64,000 bases of DNA from Legionella taurinensis. GTDB taxonomy: Bacteria; Pseudomonadota; Gammaproteobacteria; Legionellales; Legionellaceae. Under the pieces are notes generated by a model. The model was not told where the DNA came from, ran no database searches, and was given only the letters and a program-made list of their open reading frames with translations. The stretch's first letter is position 1. Each line of letters starts with the position of its first letter. Location of the stretch: the NCBI RefSeq assembly GCF_900452865.1, contig NZ_UGOZ01000001.1:1612001-1676000 (forward strand), in the 5' to 3' direction. The position numbers and the translations under genes were made by a program. Positions 18,042-27,307 of this stretch are shown in pieces.

Positions 18042-18572
18042 TTATTGCTTAGTATAGACACAAGAAACGACTTCCTTGCCTTCCGGAGATTGCGAAGTGA
18101 GGGTCATTGACAGTTGATTGTCTTTAACCGCCAGGGTGCCTTCTTCATAGCCCATCATATTGAAATCAAATGCGGGTGAGCGCAAAACATACACCACTTT
18201 CAACAACAGCGCTGAATAATCCTGTTGCCATTCCATGACGGTGTGCATAAAAACAGTAGCTGTCTGCTCGGAAAGAGCATGTGTTTCTAATGTCTCGGTT
18301 GAGAAGTGCAACCCATCGATGGTCAGGCCAAAATCATCATTGGCGATAACCAGTGTATCCTTGTCCTCGTCGTTGTCGCACTGACCCACCCAGGTTCCAG
18401 CAAAGTCAGCGAGGTGTTTGTCGCCTTCGTTGTCTCTGACCTGTTGAACGGATTTTAAGGATTTTTGAACGGGTGCTGGAATAAATTTGTGGAAAAAAGT
18501 TGCAGAAAATAATGGATTACAAATGACCAAACCGCCTGCAATCAGCATTGCAGTAAATGACTTCTTGCCCAT
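18042..18572 (-). CDS. Exported hypothetical protein
   Basis: A 176-residue protein with signal peptide MGKKSFTAMLIAGGLVICNPLFSA. The start at 18572 is set by AAGGGAG eight bases upstream; the in-frame start at 18629 has no ribosome site. The mature part has a helical segment (PAPVQKSLKSVQQVRDNEGD) and then a beta-rich domain beginning AGTWVGQCDND and ending VSCVYTKQ. The two Cys (in GQCDND and VSCVYT) could form a disulfide closing the domain. The G-x-W-x-G opening and beta-strand pattern recall lipocalin/THAP4-like barrels, but I do not recognise the family. It is convergent with the RTX-like gene. Confidence 0.55.
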   Translation of the reverse strand: MGKKSFTAMLIAGGLVICNPLFSATFFHKFIPAPVQKSLKSVQQVRDNEGDKHLADFAGTWVGQCDNDEDKDTLVIANDDFGLTIDGLHFSTETLETHALSEQTATVFMHTVMEWQQDYSALLLKVVYVLRSPAFDFNMMGYEEGTLAVKDNQLSMTLTSQSPEGKEVVSCVYTKQ

Positions 18573-18762
18573 AACGACTCCCTTGGTTATTTTGCCAGAG
18601 CATTTTAGCAAAATGCTTTTTATTGTCAATTATTCAATAAGTTATAGCGGAATAAATCAGAATGATTCGCTTGGAATGCCGTTGTCAGGCGGTAGATTTA
18701 ACCCCTGGTTTGGTGATTTGTTGTAAACGATTTAAACTAAGCGTACGGGGGTATGCAAGGCA

Positions 18763-19509
18763 GTGATTGTGGATGAGTCGATGGAACAATTTGAGCAGGC
18801 CTTAATCAATGCCGGCACTGTTTCGGCATGCGATGACGCCTTAAGGCATTTTTTAGCAAAGAGAGGGATCACCACGTTTTCCTTTACTTATTACGCCTAC
18901 AATCCTGTCGCGGTCAATCAGTTAAAATACGACACGTGCTCCGCCAACTTTAAATCCTGGCATGATCATTACCTCGCAGAAAATTACAACAACATTGACA
19001 ATACCCTGCGCTATACCTATAACAATCAATTGCCGGTGTATTGGAACTTACAGCAGCAATTGCGGCAGGCCACGTCCGACTCCGAGCGGCAAATGCGTCT
19101 TGATTCCATTGCCTTTGGCGCAGAATGCGGCTTGTCCATTCCCATCCACGGTGCCCATAATAATTTTGCCATTTTGCTGCTGGTTCAAATGCAGGGCCAA
19201 CAGTGTGGTCTTGAGCAACCGAATCGCCACTATGAATTCATGGTGGCCGCCCAACTTTATTACCATTACCTGCAGACGCATTTGTTTGAACAGGTCAGCG
19301 AGCAACAAAGTTTTAAACTCACGCAACGCGAAATTCAGTGCCTGCTGTTAATCGCCCGTCAATACTCTGTACGGGAAATGGCTCAGGCCCTGGAATTAAC
19401 CGAAAGAACAATCAATTTTCATATTCAGAAACTGAATAAGAAGCTTGGCGTTAAAAACAAATACCAGGCTTTGTCCAAAGCCATGACCCTGCAGTTGTTG
19501 CCCCTTTAA
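18763..19509 (+). CDS. LuxR-family regulator with autoinducer-binding-like domain
   Basis: A 248-residue transcription factor. The C-terminal LuxR helix-turn-helix (about 185-245) reads LTQREIQCLLLIARQYSVREMAQALELTERTINFHIQKLNKKLGV, with the invariant glutamate and T-V/I-x-x-H-I-x-x-(I/L)-x-x-K-L. The N-terminal about 165 residues resemble the acyl-homoserine-lactone-binding fold (NFKSWHDHYLAENYNNIDNTL, FGAECGLSIPIHG). No luxI synthase is in the window, so it would be a LuxR solo sensing an unknown ligand. Three starts are possible: GTG 18763, GTG 18769 (best spaced from AAGG at 18757) and ATG 18781. It is located between an exported hypothetical (divergent) and a chitinase gene (same strand), both candidate targets. 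Confidence 0.82.
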   Translation: MIVDESMEQFEQALINAGTVSACDDALRHFLAKRGITTFSFTYYAYNPVAVNQLKYDTCSANFKSWHDHYLAENYNNIDNTLRYTYNNQLPVYWNLQQQLRQATSDSERQMRLDSIAFGAECGLSIPIHGAHNNFAILLLVQMQGQQCGLEQPNRHYEFMVAAQLYYHYLQTHLFEQVSEQQSFKLTQREIQCLLLIARQYSVREMAQALELTERTINFHIQKLNKKLGVKNKYQALSKAMTLQLLPL

Positions 19510-19587
19510 TACCCCTGTCAGAAATGACAGTGATCAAAAGCGCTCCTTTGAGGGTAAAATTTAGGCAGTTATAACCAAGGGGCGATT

Positions 19588-21096
19588 ATGAATCCATTTA
19601 AAAAGTTGTTAGTGACTGCGATCAGTGTGCTTCCTGTCTATGCGCATGCTGATTTAACCCTGTATACCACCAGTTGGTCCATGTATGGGCAGAACCCCTA
19701 TGAGTACGATGGTGCCTACAAAAACAATCAGCCTTATGGGCAACTGAAATACGTCAGTAACCCGGACATGGTAGCTCAATTCAACAAAGCCGATGTGGTT
19801 GTCTGGAGTTTTATGCAGGTGTGGAATTCCAATGATCCTGAGCAGGCCAAATACGCTATTCCAAAACGCTGGGATGGCTTGATGCACTTTGACGACTTGT
19901 GGGCTGAGTTGCCGCTCGAAGGCTCCTGGATAAGCAATCTTCCTCCGGAAACCAAAGCGTTCCTCACCTTCTGTAAAGCGAATGAAGGCGCCTGTTCCGC
20001 GGTCCAGACCAATGGCAATACGGGCGCAAAAGAGTTGTTTAATTACACCGACCAAAAAGGGGTAGGGCAACTTAACAGTTTTGGCGCTTTTATCAATTCC
20101 AATAAATTCACGGCCAAACGCATCATTGCCATCGGCGGGGCCAATACGCCCGAGAACAAAGCCGTCAGCACCGCGACTTATGACGCTATTTTTGCCAACC
20201 AGGATAAATTTTTAAATCAATTAAGCGCCTGGATGACGAATTTTAAAAACTTAAAAGGCGTCGACTACGATTTTGAGCCACCCATTGACTTACAGACGGG
20301 CGGTCAGCTGCCACCGGATTCACGCACATTAAGCGATTACAAAAAACTGTTTAACCTCATTAAAGCCAGCCGAAGTAAATTAGGCAAGGACGCGTACATC
20401 TCAGTCACGATCACCGTCAATAAAGACTACTTAACCGCCATCGATCAATCGGTGGAGGGTGGATGGTTTAAAACGATAGCGCCTTACGTCAACAGCGTAA
20501 ATTTAATGACGTATGATTTGCATGGCCCCTGGGGGCATGACAGCGACCCCTACACCGCCTTGCATGCGTACCTCATACAGCCGCAAAGCCAGCACAAGGA
20601 TGAATTTGCCATCAATTACGGGACGGATGAAATCACACGTCAGGTCCTGTCGTTTGGTATGCCGAAAGACAAACTCCAGGTTGGTATCGCTGCCTATGGG
20701 CGAGGCTATGCCGGGGTTGAAGCAGGTGAGAATGTCAGTCAGCCAGGATTTGAACAACCCTGGACAGGGGCAAGTCATTTTCCCGCAGCCTACAGCAATC
20801 AGGATGGCATGGTACCGTATAACAGCATTGATAAACTCATTAAGGACTTCGGTTATCAAACGTATTCAGTCAATGCAGAAGACGAGGAAGGCAATTCGGT
20901 GGTGGCTGGCGCCTACCTTTACAGTGACAAGGCAAAACAATTCGTCGGGTATCAGTCGCCTGAGACCGTCAAGGCCTTGTGTACATTCGTCAAGAAAACG
21001 CAACTGAAGGGAGCCATTATGTGGAGTGCGGACACCGATTTATCCGTCTTTAACCCCAATAGTCTCGTGGCTGTATACAAACAGAATTGTCAATAA
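19588..21096 (+). CDS. Secreted GH18 chitinase-like glycosidase
   Basis: A 502-residue protein with signal peptide MNPFKKLLVTAISVLPVYAHA. The mature part is a GH18 TIM barrel. The catalytic DxxDxDxE strand is present as KGVDYDFEPP, with the proton-donor Glu at about residue 231. The following (beta/alpha) motifs NLMTYDLHGPW (Tyr/Asp of the active site) and GAIMWSADTDLS (the C-terminal Trp) are intact. It cleaves chitin or other N-acetylglucosamine polymers. Legionella ChiA is a type II secretion substrate, and the presence of gspF-K in this genome makes that exit route plausible here. No carbohydrate-binding module is evident. It has its own promoter region after luxR, with AAGGGGCG before the ATG. 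Confidence 0.85.
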   Translation: MNPFKKLLVTAISVLPVYAHADLTLYTTSWSMYGQNPYEYDGAYKNNQPYGQLKYVSNPDMVAQFNKADVVVWSFMQVWNSNDPEQAKYAIPKRWDGLMHFDDLWAELPLEGSWISNLPPETKAFLTFCKANEGACSAVQTNGNTGAKELFNYTDQKGVGQLNSFGAFINSNKFTAKRIIAIGGANTPENKAVSTATYDAIFANQDKFLNQLSAWMTNFKNLKGVDYDFEPPIDLQTGGQLPPDSRTLSDYKKLFNLIKASRSKLGKDAYISVTITVNKDYLTAIDQSVEGGWFKTIAPYVNSVNLMTYDLHGPWGHDSDPYTALHAYLIQPQSQHKDEFAINYGTDEITRQVLSFGMPKDKLQVGIAAYGRGYAGVEAGENVSQPGFEQPWTGASHFPAAYSNQDGMVPYNSIDKLIKDFGYQTYSVNAEDEEGNSVVAGAYLYSDKAKQFVGYQSPETVKALCTFVKKTQLKGAIMWSADTDLSVFNPNSLVAVYKQNCQ

Positions 21097-21134
21097 GATC
21101 ATCCCCGCGCTCTATACCCATAGAGCGCATGATC
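21097..21134. terminator. Bidirectional hairpin between chitinase and the sensor gene
   Basis: An inner 9-bp stem GCGCTCTAT / ATAGAGCGC with a 4-nt loop is extended by outer arms GATCAT / ATGATC. It starts at the chitinase stop and can terminate both convergent genes. Confidence 0.75.
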
Positions 21135-21136
21135 CC

Positions 21137-24100
21137 CTATTTTGAGATGGTTTGATTCACTGTCCAGGGGGATTTATCTTCCAGAAGTTTGATGACTGCT
21201 CCTATAGCCACCGGCTTTGAAAAATAAAAACCCTGAACCTTGTCGCATTGATGTTGATTTAAAAACTGAATTTGATGTTCGGCTTCAACACATTCGGCCA
21301 CAACGGACAGACCAATGGCATGAGACAGGTTAATGATGGAGCTGACGATGTCGGAGTCCACCTTGTCTCCTGGGACGTTCTTAATCAGAGTCGGGTCGAG
21401 TTTCAGGGTATCCAGAGGCAGTTGCCGCAGGTAATTCAATGATGAAAAGCCTACTCCAAAATCATCCAGTGTGATCGATACGCCCATTTCTTTAAGCTGC
21501 AGAATAATTCGCTCACTGTTTTCCATGCTGCGGATAAGTGAATTTTCGGTGATTTCAAACTCAAGCTGTTTGGCGGCTACCTGGGTTTTTTGAATGATGT
21601 TTTGCACCGTCTGAATAAAATCATATTCTTCCAACTGCTGAGATGAAAAATTCACGGCTAGCTTGATGGGGTGGTTGTATTTTTTAATGCTGTGCAGGAA
21701 TTGTCTGTATTCCATGCAGGCGAGTTCAAATGCCCTCTCGCCAACGGGTTTGATAAGCCCGGTTTCTTCGGCGACAGGCAGGAATTGATTAGGGTAGAGT
21801 ATCCCGCCGTCATGGGACGGCAGGCGCAACAATGCTTCGATGCTGACCATGCGTCCGGTGCGTAAATCGTATTGCGGTTGGTAGTGCAGAATCAATTTGT
21901 CCTGCTCCAGTGCTTCGCGTAATAGATTTTCAATGTCCAGCTTATCCTGCAGACGATGCACCATGTCATAATTAAAAAACTGGTAGTTGTTGCGTCCCGC
22001 TTTTTTGGCACAATACATGGCAATGTCAGCATGCTTGATTAAAGCCTGCTCATCGGTGCCGTCATCCGGCCAGATACTGATGCCGATACTTCCCGTGACA
22101 AACAATTTGTGTTCTTCAATCGTCACGGGTTCATTGAGTTTTCTTAAAATCCGTTTGGCGACTTTGGTGGCCCCCACACTGTCAGTAACCCGTTTTAACA
22201 TGATAATGAATTCATCCCCGCCCAATCGCGTGGCAATATCACCGGCCTGAATGACATTGCTGATGCGTTTGGCAATGATTTGTAAAAGCATGTCGCCAAT
22301 TTTATGCCCCAAGGCATCATTGATTAATTTGAAGCGATCCAAATCGAGGAATAACACGGCCAGCTTGGTTTGTCCGGCGGTATTGCTGAGCCAGTCCTTC
22401 ATGCTCGACAATAATTGCTGGCGATTGGCGAGACCGGTTAATGGATCATAGTAGGCGATTTGCTCAAGCTCGATGTTTTTTTGCTCTAATTTGTTTCTGG
22501 CCATGCGAAGATTAATCAAGTTATTAATTCGGGCCTTGAGTTCCTCGGCGGCAAAGGGTTTGGTAATGTAATCCTGAACGCCGCTGCGCAGTAATTTCAA
22601 GCGGAATTCTTCATCGTTTTTAGCCGTGAGAAGAATCACAGGCGTATCAGCCAAGTCGATCCTCTGGCGAAGGTTTTCAATTAATTCTTCACCGCTCATC
22701 CGAGGCATCATGGCATCGGATAAAATCAAATCCGGCTTGTGGGCTACGGCTTTATTAAACCCTTCCAGCCCATCCGTGGCGGGGATCACGTGAAAATCAG
22801 TGGATAATACCTCCGCAATGAAACGATTCATGTCAATATTGTCTTCAACGACAAGCACCGTCGGTTTTTCTGTCATATTGATTTGGACTTCGGCTGTTTC
22901 TGTGGGTTTAGCCACGGGTTTCAATGACAACACGGTGGATTTACTCATCTCATCCAATGCGGGATCGTAGCTGTCTAAGGACGCGCGGCCAACCGATACG
23001 CCTGCAGGTGCGCTTAAGGGCAATTCCACAATGAATTCCGCCCCACCCGCTTTGGATTCTTTGACAAACACCTTTCCTTTCTGCAGTTCAACAAAATCTT
23101 TGACAATGGCGAGACCTAAGCCGGTACCGCCGTGTTTGCGTGTCTCGCCGCCTTCGACCTGGCTGAAGCGCTCAAAAATGACTTCATAGAGTTCCTTGGG
23201 AATGCCCGGGCCGTTATCGCACACGCTGATGATGGCTTTGTGATCATCGTGGGTTACCTTGCAGACAATCAAGCCATGAGCAGGCACAAATTTAAACGCA
23301 TTGGATAAAAGATTAAGGAGGATATGCTGCACTTTTTCCGCATCAATTTCAGCAATCAGAATAGGCGGGCTTTGGACGTTAAAATGAATGCCTTTGTCTT
23401 CTGCGAGGCTGTTAAAATTCTCGGCAATGACGCGCACCAGTTTGGCCAGATTGATTTCCTGATAATTAAGCACCATTTTTCCGGCGTCCAGTTTGGCAAT
23501 ATTGAGCAAATCATTCACGTGTTTTAACAGGATATGCGCATTGTTGCTGATGATTTCCATGGGTTTGTGCATGGACAAGGGCAGGGAGGGGTCCTTTTTC
23601 ATTTTCTCAAGGGGTCCCAATATCAGCGACAGCGGGGTACGCAGTTCATGACTCATGTTAGCGAAAAACTGCGTTTTTAACTGATTTAATTCTTTAAGCT
23701 GCCTGTACAACACCTCCTGCTGGGTTTTCTTTTGTTCGAGTTCTTTGATCGCTGCTCGTAATTGCTTATTGGCTTCCTGAATTTCCTGGGCTCTTAAAAA
23801 AATTTCCATCTGCATGCGTTCCGTACGGCTACGCAGTTCCTCGGTCAGTTTATTTTGCTCGGTTCCTGCCTGTTGCAGGTGGATAAATTCGGTAACATCC
23901 TTGACGCGATGGATGATGTAGAGCAGTTCATTGTCTTGATTGACTACCGGCACATTCATTGGACTCCAGTACCGTTCTTCAAACGCGTCCCCCTCTGCCT
24001 CGGGTATCCGGATATCGTATTTTTGTACCGCCATGGTGTCTGGGGATTTGGTTTGTAGAACCCGTTGCAACGAAGCGCGAAGGTTATTGACGCCGGTGGG

Positions 24101-24298
24101 GCTGGGCTCATTGGGATTATCCGGGAATACATCAAAGATATAGCGGCCAAGGATTTGCTCTCGGGTCACCAGCGTGGCTTTCAGATAGGCATCGCTTGCG
24201 GCAATAATATGAAGCGCATTGTTCAGAACCAGATATAAGTCGGGGGTGGATTCAAACAAGACTTTAAAATCAAGCGGTTCTTTCAAATGATTTGACAT
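21137..24298 (-). CDS. Hybrid signalling protein: PAS, histidine kinase, receiver, GGDEF and EAL
   Basis: A 1053-residue soluble protein with no transmembrane helix. In order it has a PAS domain (about 11-140), a coiled-coil linker (about 145-205), a HisKA dimer domain with FFANMSHELRTP (His about 217), a HATPase with DNGPGIP and GGTGLGLAIV, a receiver domain (about 485-605) with EDN, the phospho-acceptor in LILSDAMMPRMSG and the ITKPF lysine, then a GGDEF domain with an intact RLGGDEF site, and an EAL domain with EALLR, NFS and DDFGVGFSSLNYL. It can in principle both make and degrade cyclic-di-GMP under control of its own phosphorelay. The ligand of the PAS domain is unknown. GGAGGAG precedes the start. 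Combining a complete kinase, receiver and both c-di-GMP domains in one chain is uncommon. Confidence 0.93.
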   Translation of the reverse strand: MSNHLKEPLDFKVLFESTPDLYLVLNNALHIIAASDAYLKATLVTREQILGRYIFDVFPDNPNEPSPTGVNNLRASLQRVLQTKSPDTMAVQKYDIRIPEAEGDAFEERYWSPMNVPVVNQDNELLYIIHRVKDVTEFIHLQQAGTEQNKLTEELRSRTERMQMEIFLRAQEIQEANKQLRAAIKELEQKKTQQEVLYRQLKELNQLKTQFFANMSHELRTPLSLILGPLEKMKKDPSLPLSMHKPMEIISNNAHILLKHVNDLLNIAKLDAGKMVLNYQEINLAKLVRVIAENFNSLAEDKGIHFNVQSPPILIAEIDAEKVQHILLNLLSNAFKFVPAHGLIVCKVTHDDHKAIISVCDNGPGIPKELYEVIFERFSQVEGGETRKHGGTGLGLAIVKDFVELQKGKVFVKESKAGGAEFIVELPLSAPAGVSVGRASLDSYDPALDEMSKSTVLSLKPVAKPTETAEVQINMTEKPTVLVVEDNIDMNRFIAEVLSTDFHVIPATDGLEGFNKAVAHKPDLILSDAMMPRMSGEELIENLRQRIDLADTPVILLTAKNDEEFRLKLLRSGVQDYITKPFAAEELKARINNLINLRMARNKLEQKNIELEQIAYYDPLTGLANRQQLLSSMKDWLSNTAGQTKLAVLFLDLDRFKLINDALGHKIGDMLLQIIAKRISNVIQAGDIATRLGGDEFIIMLKRVTDSVGATKVAKRILRKLNEPVTIEEHKLFVTGSIGISIWPDDGTDEQALIKHADIAMYCAKKAGRNNYQFFNYDMVHRLQDKLDIENLLREALEQDKLILHYQPQYDLRTGRMVSIEALLRLPSHDGGILYPNQFLPVAEETGLIKPVGERAFELACMEYRQFLHSIKKYNHPIKLAVNFSSQQLEEYDFIQTVQNIIQKTQVAAKQLEFEITENSLIRSMENSERIILQLKEMGVSITLDDFGVGFSSLNYLRQLPLDTLKLDPTLIKNVPGDKVDSDIVSSIINLSHAIGLSVVAECVEAEHQIQFLNQHQCDKVQGFYFSKPVAIGAVIKLLEDKSPWTVNQTISK

Positions 24299-24527
24299 CG
24301 TGCAACTCCTCCGTGAGTTTAAGCAACGCCAATGTACGCTTAGGCTTTTGAGTCTGACTTAAGCAGAATTACCTCTCTATATAATAGCCTTTTTTTAGTG
24401 AAAGAGGGGATAAAATGCCCAAAAAATGACGAACAAAGGGTTTTTTTATGCTTCCCATGCTAAAAATGATTATATTTAGGCCTTATGCACCGTTAAAAGG
24501 CGAAAACCCATAAAAAACCTAAGGGAA

Positions 24528-25679
24528 TTAAATCGACAATTCTTCTTTAATCAACTCATCAATGGATAAGTCTGCCTGCTCACTGGATAACTCGCGCTTT
24601 AAAACCTGAAGACGGTGCACCATGGCCCCAGCCATGTCATGATCATGCAATAAGTCGTCAATGAGGCGCGCAAGCTGGGTTGGATTGCAATCATATTGCA
24701 ATAATTCAGGTACGATCATTTGATTTTTTAACAGATTACACAGCCCTAAGTATTTTACCTTTATCAATTTGGTGGCCGCGATGTAGGTTAACAAGGACGC
24801 TTTGTAGATGATGCACATGGGTTTAGCCAACAAAGCGCATTCCAGAGAAGCGGTGCCGGACGCCACGACCACACAATCACTGCAGGCTGCTGCATCAATT
24901 GCCTGGCCTTCAATAAAGGAGACAGGTACCTGGCTATGGGTAAAATACGAACGAATCAAGGATGCATCGATGGTGGCCGCGATCGGGATGACGAAATGAA
25001 CATTACTAAACTGTCTACAAAGCTGCTCAGCGGTCTTTAAAAGCACGGGCATGTGCCGGTCGATTTCATTGCGGCGGCTGCCTGGAAGTAACGCAATCAG
25101 ACGCTTATCAAGTGGTAAATTCAAGGACATTCTGACCGATGCCAGGTTGTCGTAGAGAGGTATTTTATTGACCAGCGGGTGGCCGACAAACGAGACGGTT
25201 ACATTTTCCTGTTGATAAAGGCTCTTTTCAAAGGGCAAGATGACCGCCATGTGGTCAACGCATTCCCGGATAGTGTGGATGCGATTGGCCTTCCAGGCCC
25301 AGATTTGCGGACTGATGTAATAAACAATGCGTAAGCCCAACACCCGCTTGGCAAAGCGGGCCAGGCGCAAATTAAACCCGGGGTAATCAATGAGAATAAG
25401 CAAATCGGGCTGAACCGTTTGCAGGTGGTTTTTGATTAATTTCCACGCCTTTTTGATAACCATGAAATGGCGTACCACTTCCGTAATGCCGGTGACGCCG
25501 AAACTGGCTAAATCGCTAATCACATTGACCCCGGCCTGCTGCATGTGGCGGCCGCCTATGCCGCTCAATTCAAGCGTGGGATCCCAGGCAAGAAGCTTGG
25601 AGGCAAGGGTCGCGGCATGGGCATCCCCTGACTCCTCGCCGGCAACAATGACAACCTTTTTAGGCTGTGGATTATTCAT
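24528..25679 (-). CDS. lpxB: Lipid-A-disaccharide synthase (LpxB)
   Basis: A 383-residue peripheral inner-membrane glycosyltransferase (GT19) joining UDP-2,3-diacyl-sugar and lipid X to the lipid A disaccharide. Motifs are AGEESGDAHAA near the N-terminus, YYISPQIWAWKANRI in the middle, SFVGHPLV, the LLPGSRRNEI nucleotide-binding block and ASGTASLECAL. The start lies one base after the stop of the upstream GnnA-like oxidoreductase, so the two are one transcription unit, which bears on the sugar used (see that entry). Confidence 0.96.
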   Translation of the reverse strand: MNNPQPKKVVIVAGEESGDAHAATLASKLLAWDPTLELSGIGGRHMQQAGVNVISDLASFGVTGITEVVRHFMVIKKAWKLIKNHLQTVQPDLLILIDYPGFNLRLARFAKRVLGLRIVYYISPQIWAWKANRIHTIRECVDHMAVILPFEKSLYQQENVTVSFVGHPLVNKIPLYDNLASVRMSLNLPLDKRLIALLPGSRRNEIDRHMPVLLKTAEQLCRQFSNVHFVIPIAATIDASLIRSYFTHSQVPVSFIEGQAIDAAACSDCVVVASGTASLECALLAKPMCIIYKASLLTYIAATKLIKVKYLGLCNLLKNQMIVPELLQYDCNPTQLARLIDDLLHDHDMAGAMVHRLQVLKRELSSEQADLSIDELIKEELSI

Positions 25680-25680
25680 C

Positions 25681-26625
25681 TCAGGACACTAGGCGGGAGA
25701 GGATTAACGAGGTAATCTGAGTCGCCGTAGCCAGCGCGTTGCGGCCATCCACCCCCGTTACCAGCGGTGTGCTGTTTTCTTTAATCGCAGTGACAAACGA
25801 TTTGATCTCTTCGAGCAGGGCATCGCTTTTTTCAAAAGTGGATTCCTCACAAACCACATTGGGAATACCGGGAAACATTTCTTCCTGACCTTTACGGAAC
25901 AGAGCAAACTGCTTGGCATGGTAATCAACAGAAATGTAGCAATCAGGCTGAAAAATACGCGTTTTACGCTCAGTTTTAAAACTGATACGGCTTGCTGTGA
26001 CATTGGCGACACAGTGATTTGCGAACGTGATTCGGACATTGGCAATATCAATGGCCGATGAAAGCACGGGTGCACCATGGGCATCAATGTGAACAATTGA
26101 ACTTTTAACAATGGATTGAATCAAATCGATATCATGGATCATCAGATCCAGAATCACATTCACATCCGCGCCTCGCGGATTAAACGGGGCTAAGCGTTGC
26201 GATTCAATGAACAGGGGTTTAACCAGGTATTTTTGCAAGGCAATGTGCGCGGAGTTAAAGCGCTCCAGATGGCCGACCTGCAGCTTCACCTGATGCTGTT
26301 CAGCCAGGGCGATGAGCTCATCGGCCTGTTCGATGGTTTCGGTGATGGGTTTTTCAATGAGGACATGGATACCGCGGCTCAAGCATTGTTTGGCAATCTC
26401 AAAATGTTGCGTGGTGGTGGCCGCGATACTGACGGCATCCACCTGACCCAAAAGATCGGCAAAATCATAATAGGCAGGTACACCTAACTCCTGGGCAACG
26501 GCATCGGAAGCGGTTTGATTCACATCACAGACACCCACCAATTCCACATCGGGCAGCATTTTGTATTTTTGAGCATGGAATCGACCCAGGTAGCCAACCC
26601 CAATCACGGCACATCGTAAAACACT
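25681..26625 (-). CDS. gnnA: Gfo/Idh/MocA oxidoreductase, probable GnnA for 2,3-diamino lipid A
   Basis: A 314-residue NAD(P)-dependent oxidoreductase when started at MSVLRCAVIGVGYLGRFHA (26625); in-frame starts further upstream (26640, 26685) lack ribosome sites. It has an N-terminal Rossmann fold (GVGYLG), the Gfo/Idh catalytic EKPIT motif (about residue 95) and a C-terminal alpha/beta domain with DLMIHDIDLI. It sits directly upstream of lpxB. In Acidithiobacillus, gnnA and gnnB lie between lpxA and lpxB and convert UDP-GlcNAc to the UDP-GlcNAc3N used for amide-linked lipid A. Legionella lipid A has the 2,3-diamino sugar, so GnnA is the natural reading. The aminotransferase GnnB and lpxA are not in the window. 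The family is sure; the symbol is inference from context. Confidence 0.75.
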   Translation of the reverse strand, partial: SVLRCAVIGVGYLGRFHAQKYKMLPDVELVGVCDVNQTASDAVAQELGVPAYYDFADLLGQVDAVSIAATTTQHFEIAKQCLSRGIHVLIEKPITETIEQADELIALAEQHQVKLQVGHLERFNSAHIALQKYLVKPLFIESQRLAPFNPRGADVNVILDLMIHDIDLIQSIVKSSIVHIDAHGAPVLSSAIDIANVRITFANHCVANVTASRISFKTERKTRIFQPDCYISVDYHAKQFALFRKGQEEMFPGIPNVVCEESTFEKSDALLEEIKSFVTAIKENSTPLVTGVDGRNALATATQITSLILSRLVS

Positions 26626-26731
26626 CATGATCGATAGCATAGAAAAATTTGTGCGCATGATCGCATTTCCTGGGTGATAAATCAATTTTAAATGGTTATT
26701 ATTGCCAGTCTTTCTACCCAGGGATACGTAA

Positions 26732-27307
26732 ATGGAAAATTATAGTGCGGGTGTCGATGAGGTTGGACGAGGACCCCTGGCTGGTCCTGTCGTAACCGCT
26801 GCGGTGATTTTGAAACGGCCGCTGGAGGGATTGACTGATTCAAAAAAATTGACGCCTAAAAAAAGAAAAACATTGGCAGAACAAATCAAGGAAGCAGCGG
26901 TTTGCTTTGCCTACGGGAGAGCCGAAGTCAGTGAAATTGACGAACTTAATATCCATTGGGCAACGTTGCTGGCCATGAAGCGGGCAGTGGAAGGGTTGGC
27001 TATTAAGCCGGCCAGAGTAGTGGTGGATGGCCTGCACAAACCCAAAATTGACATTCCCTGTGAAGCCATTGTCCAGGGGGATTTGTTGATTGCGGAAATC
27101 AGCGCGGCATCGATTCTGGCAAAAGTCTCACGTGATGAGGAAATGGAACAACTGGACAGCCTCTACCCGGGGTATGGCTTTGCTGTCCACAAAGGGTACT
27201 CCACGGAGATGCATCGCCGTTTATTGCTTGAATTGGGCCCCTCGCCCATTCACCGCAAATCCTTCGCACCCGTGACGCAATTATTAGCTGAACAGGCGTC
27301 AGGATAA
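26732..27307 (+). CDS. rnhB: Ribonuclease HII (RnhB)
   Basis: A 191-residue endonuclease that nicks RNA-DNA hybrids and starts removal of single ribonucleotides from DNA. The signature [22 protein letters not shown] carries the first two catalytic acids (D, E). The third is in PARVVVDG and the fourth in [13 protein letters not shown]. It is divergent from the gnnA-like gene, and its last 9 bases overlap the convergent rodA. rnhB often neighbours lpxB in proteobacteria, as here. Confidence 0.97.
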   Translation: MENYSAGVDEVGRGPLAGPVVTAAVILKRPLEGLTDSKKLTPKKRKTLAEQIKEAAVCFAYGRAEVSEIDELNIHWATLLAMKRAVEGLAIKPARVVVDGLHKPKIDIPCEAIVQGDLLIAEISAASILAKVSRDEEMEQLDSLYPGYGFAVHKGYSTEMHRRLLLELGPSPIHRKSFAPVTQLLAEQASG

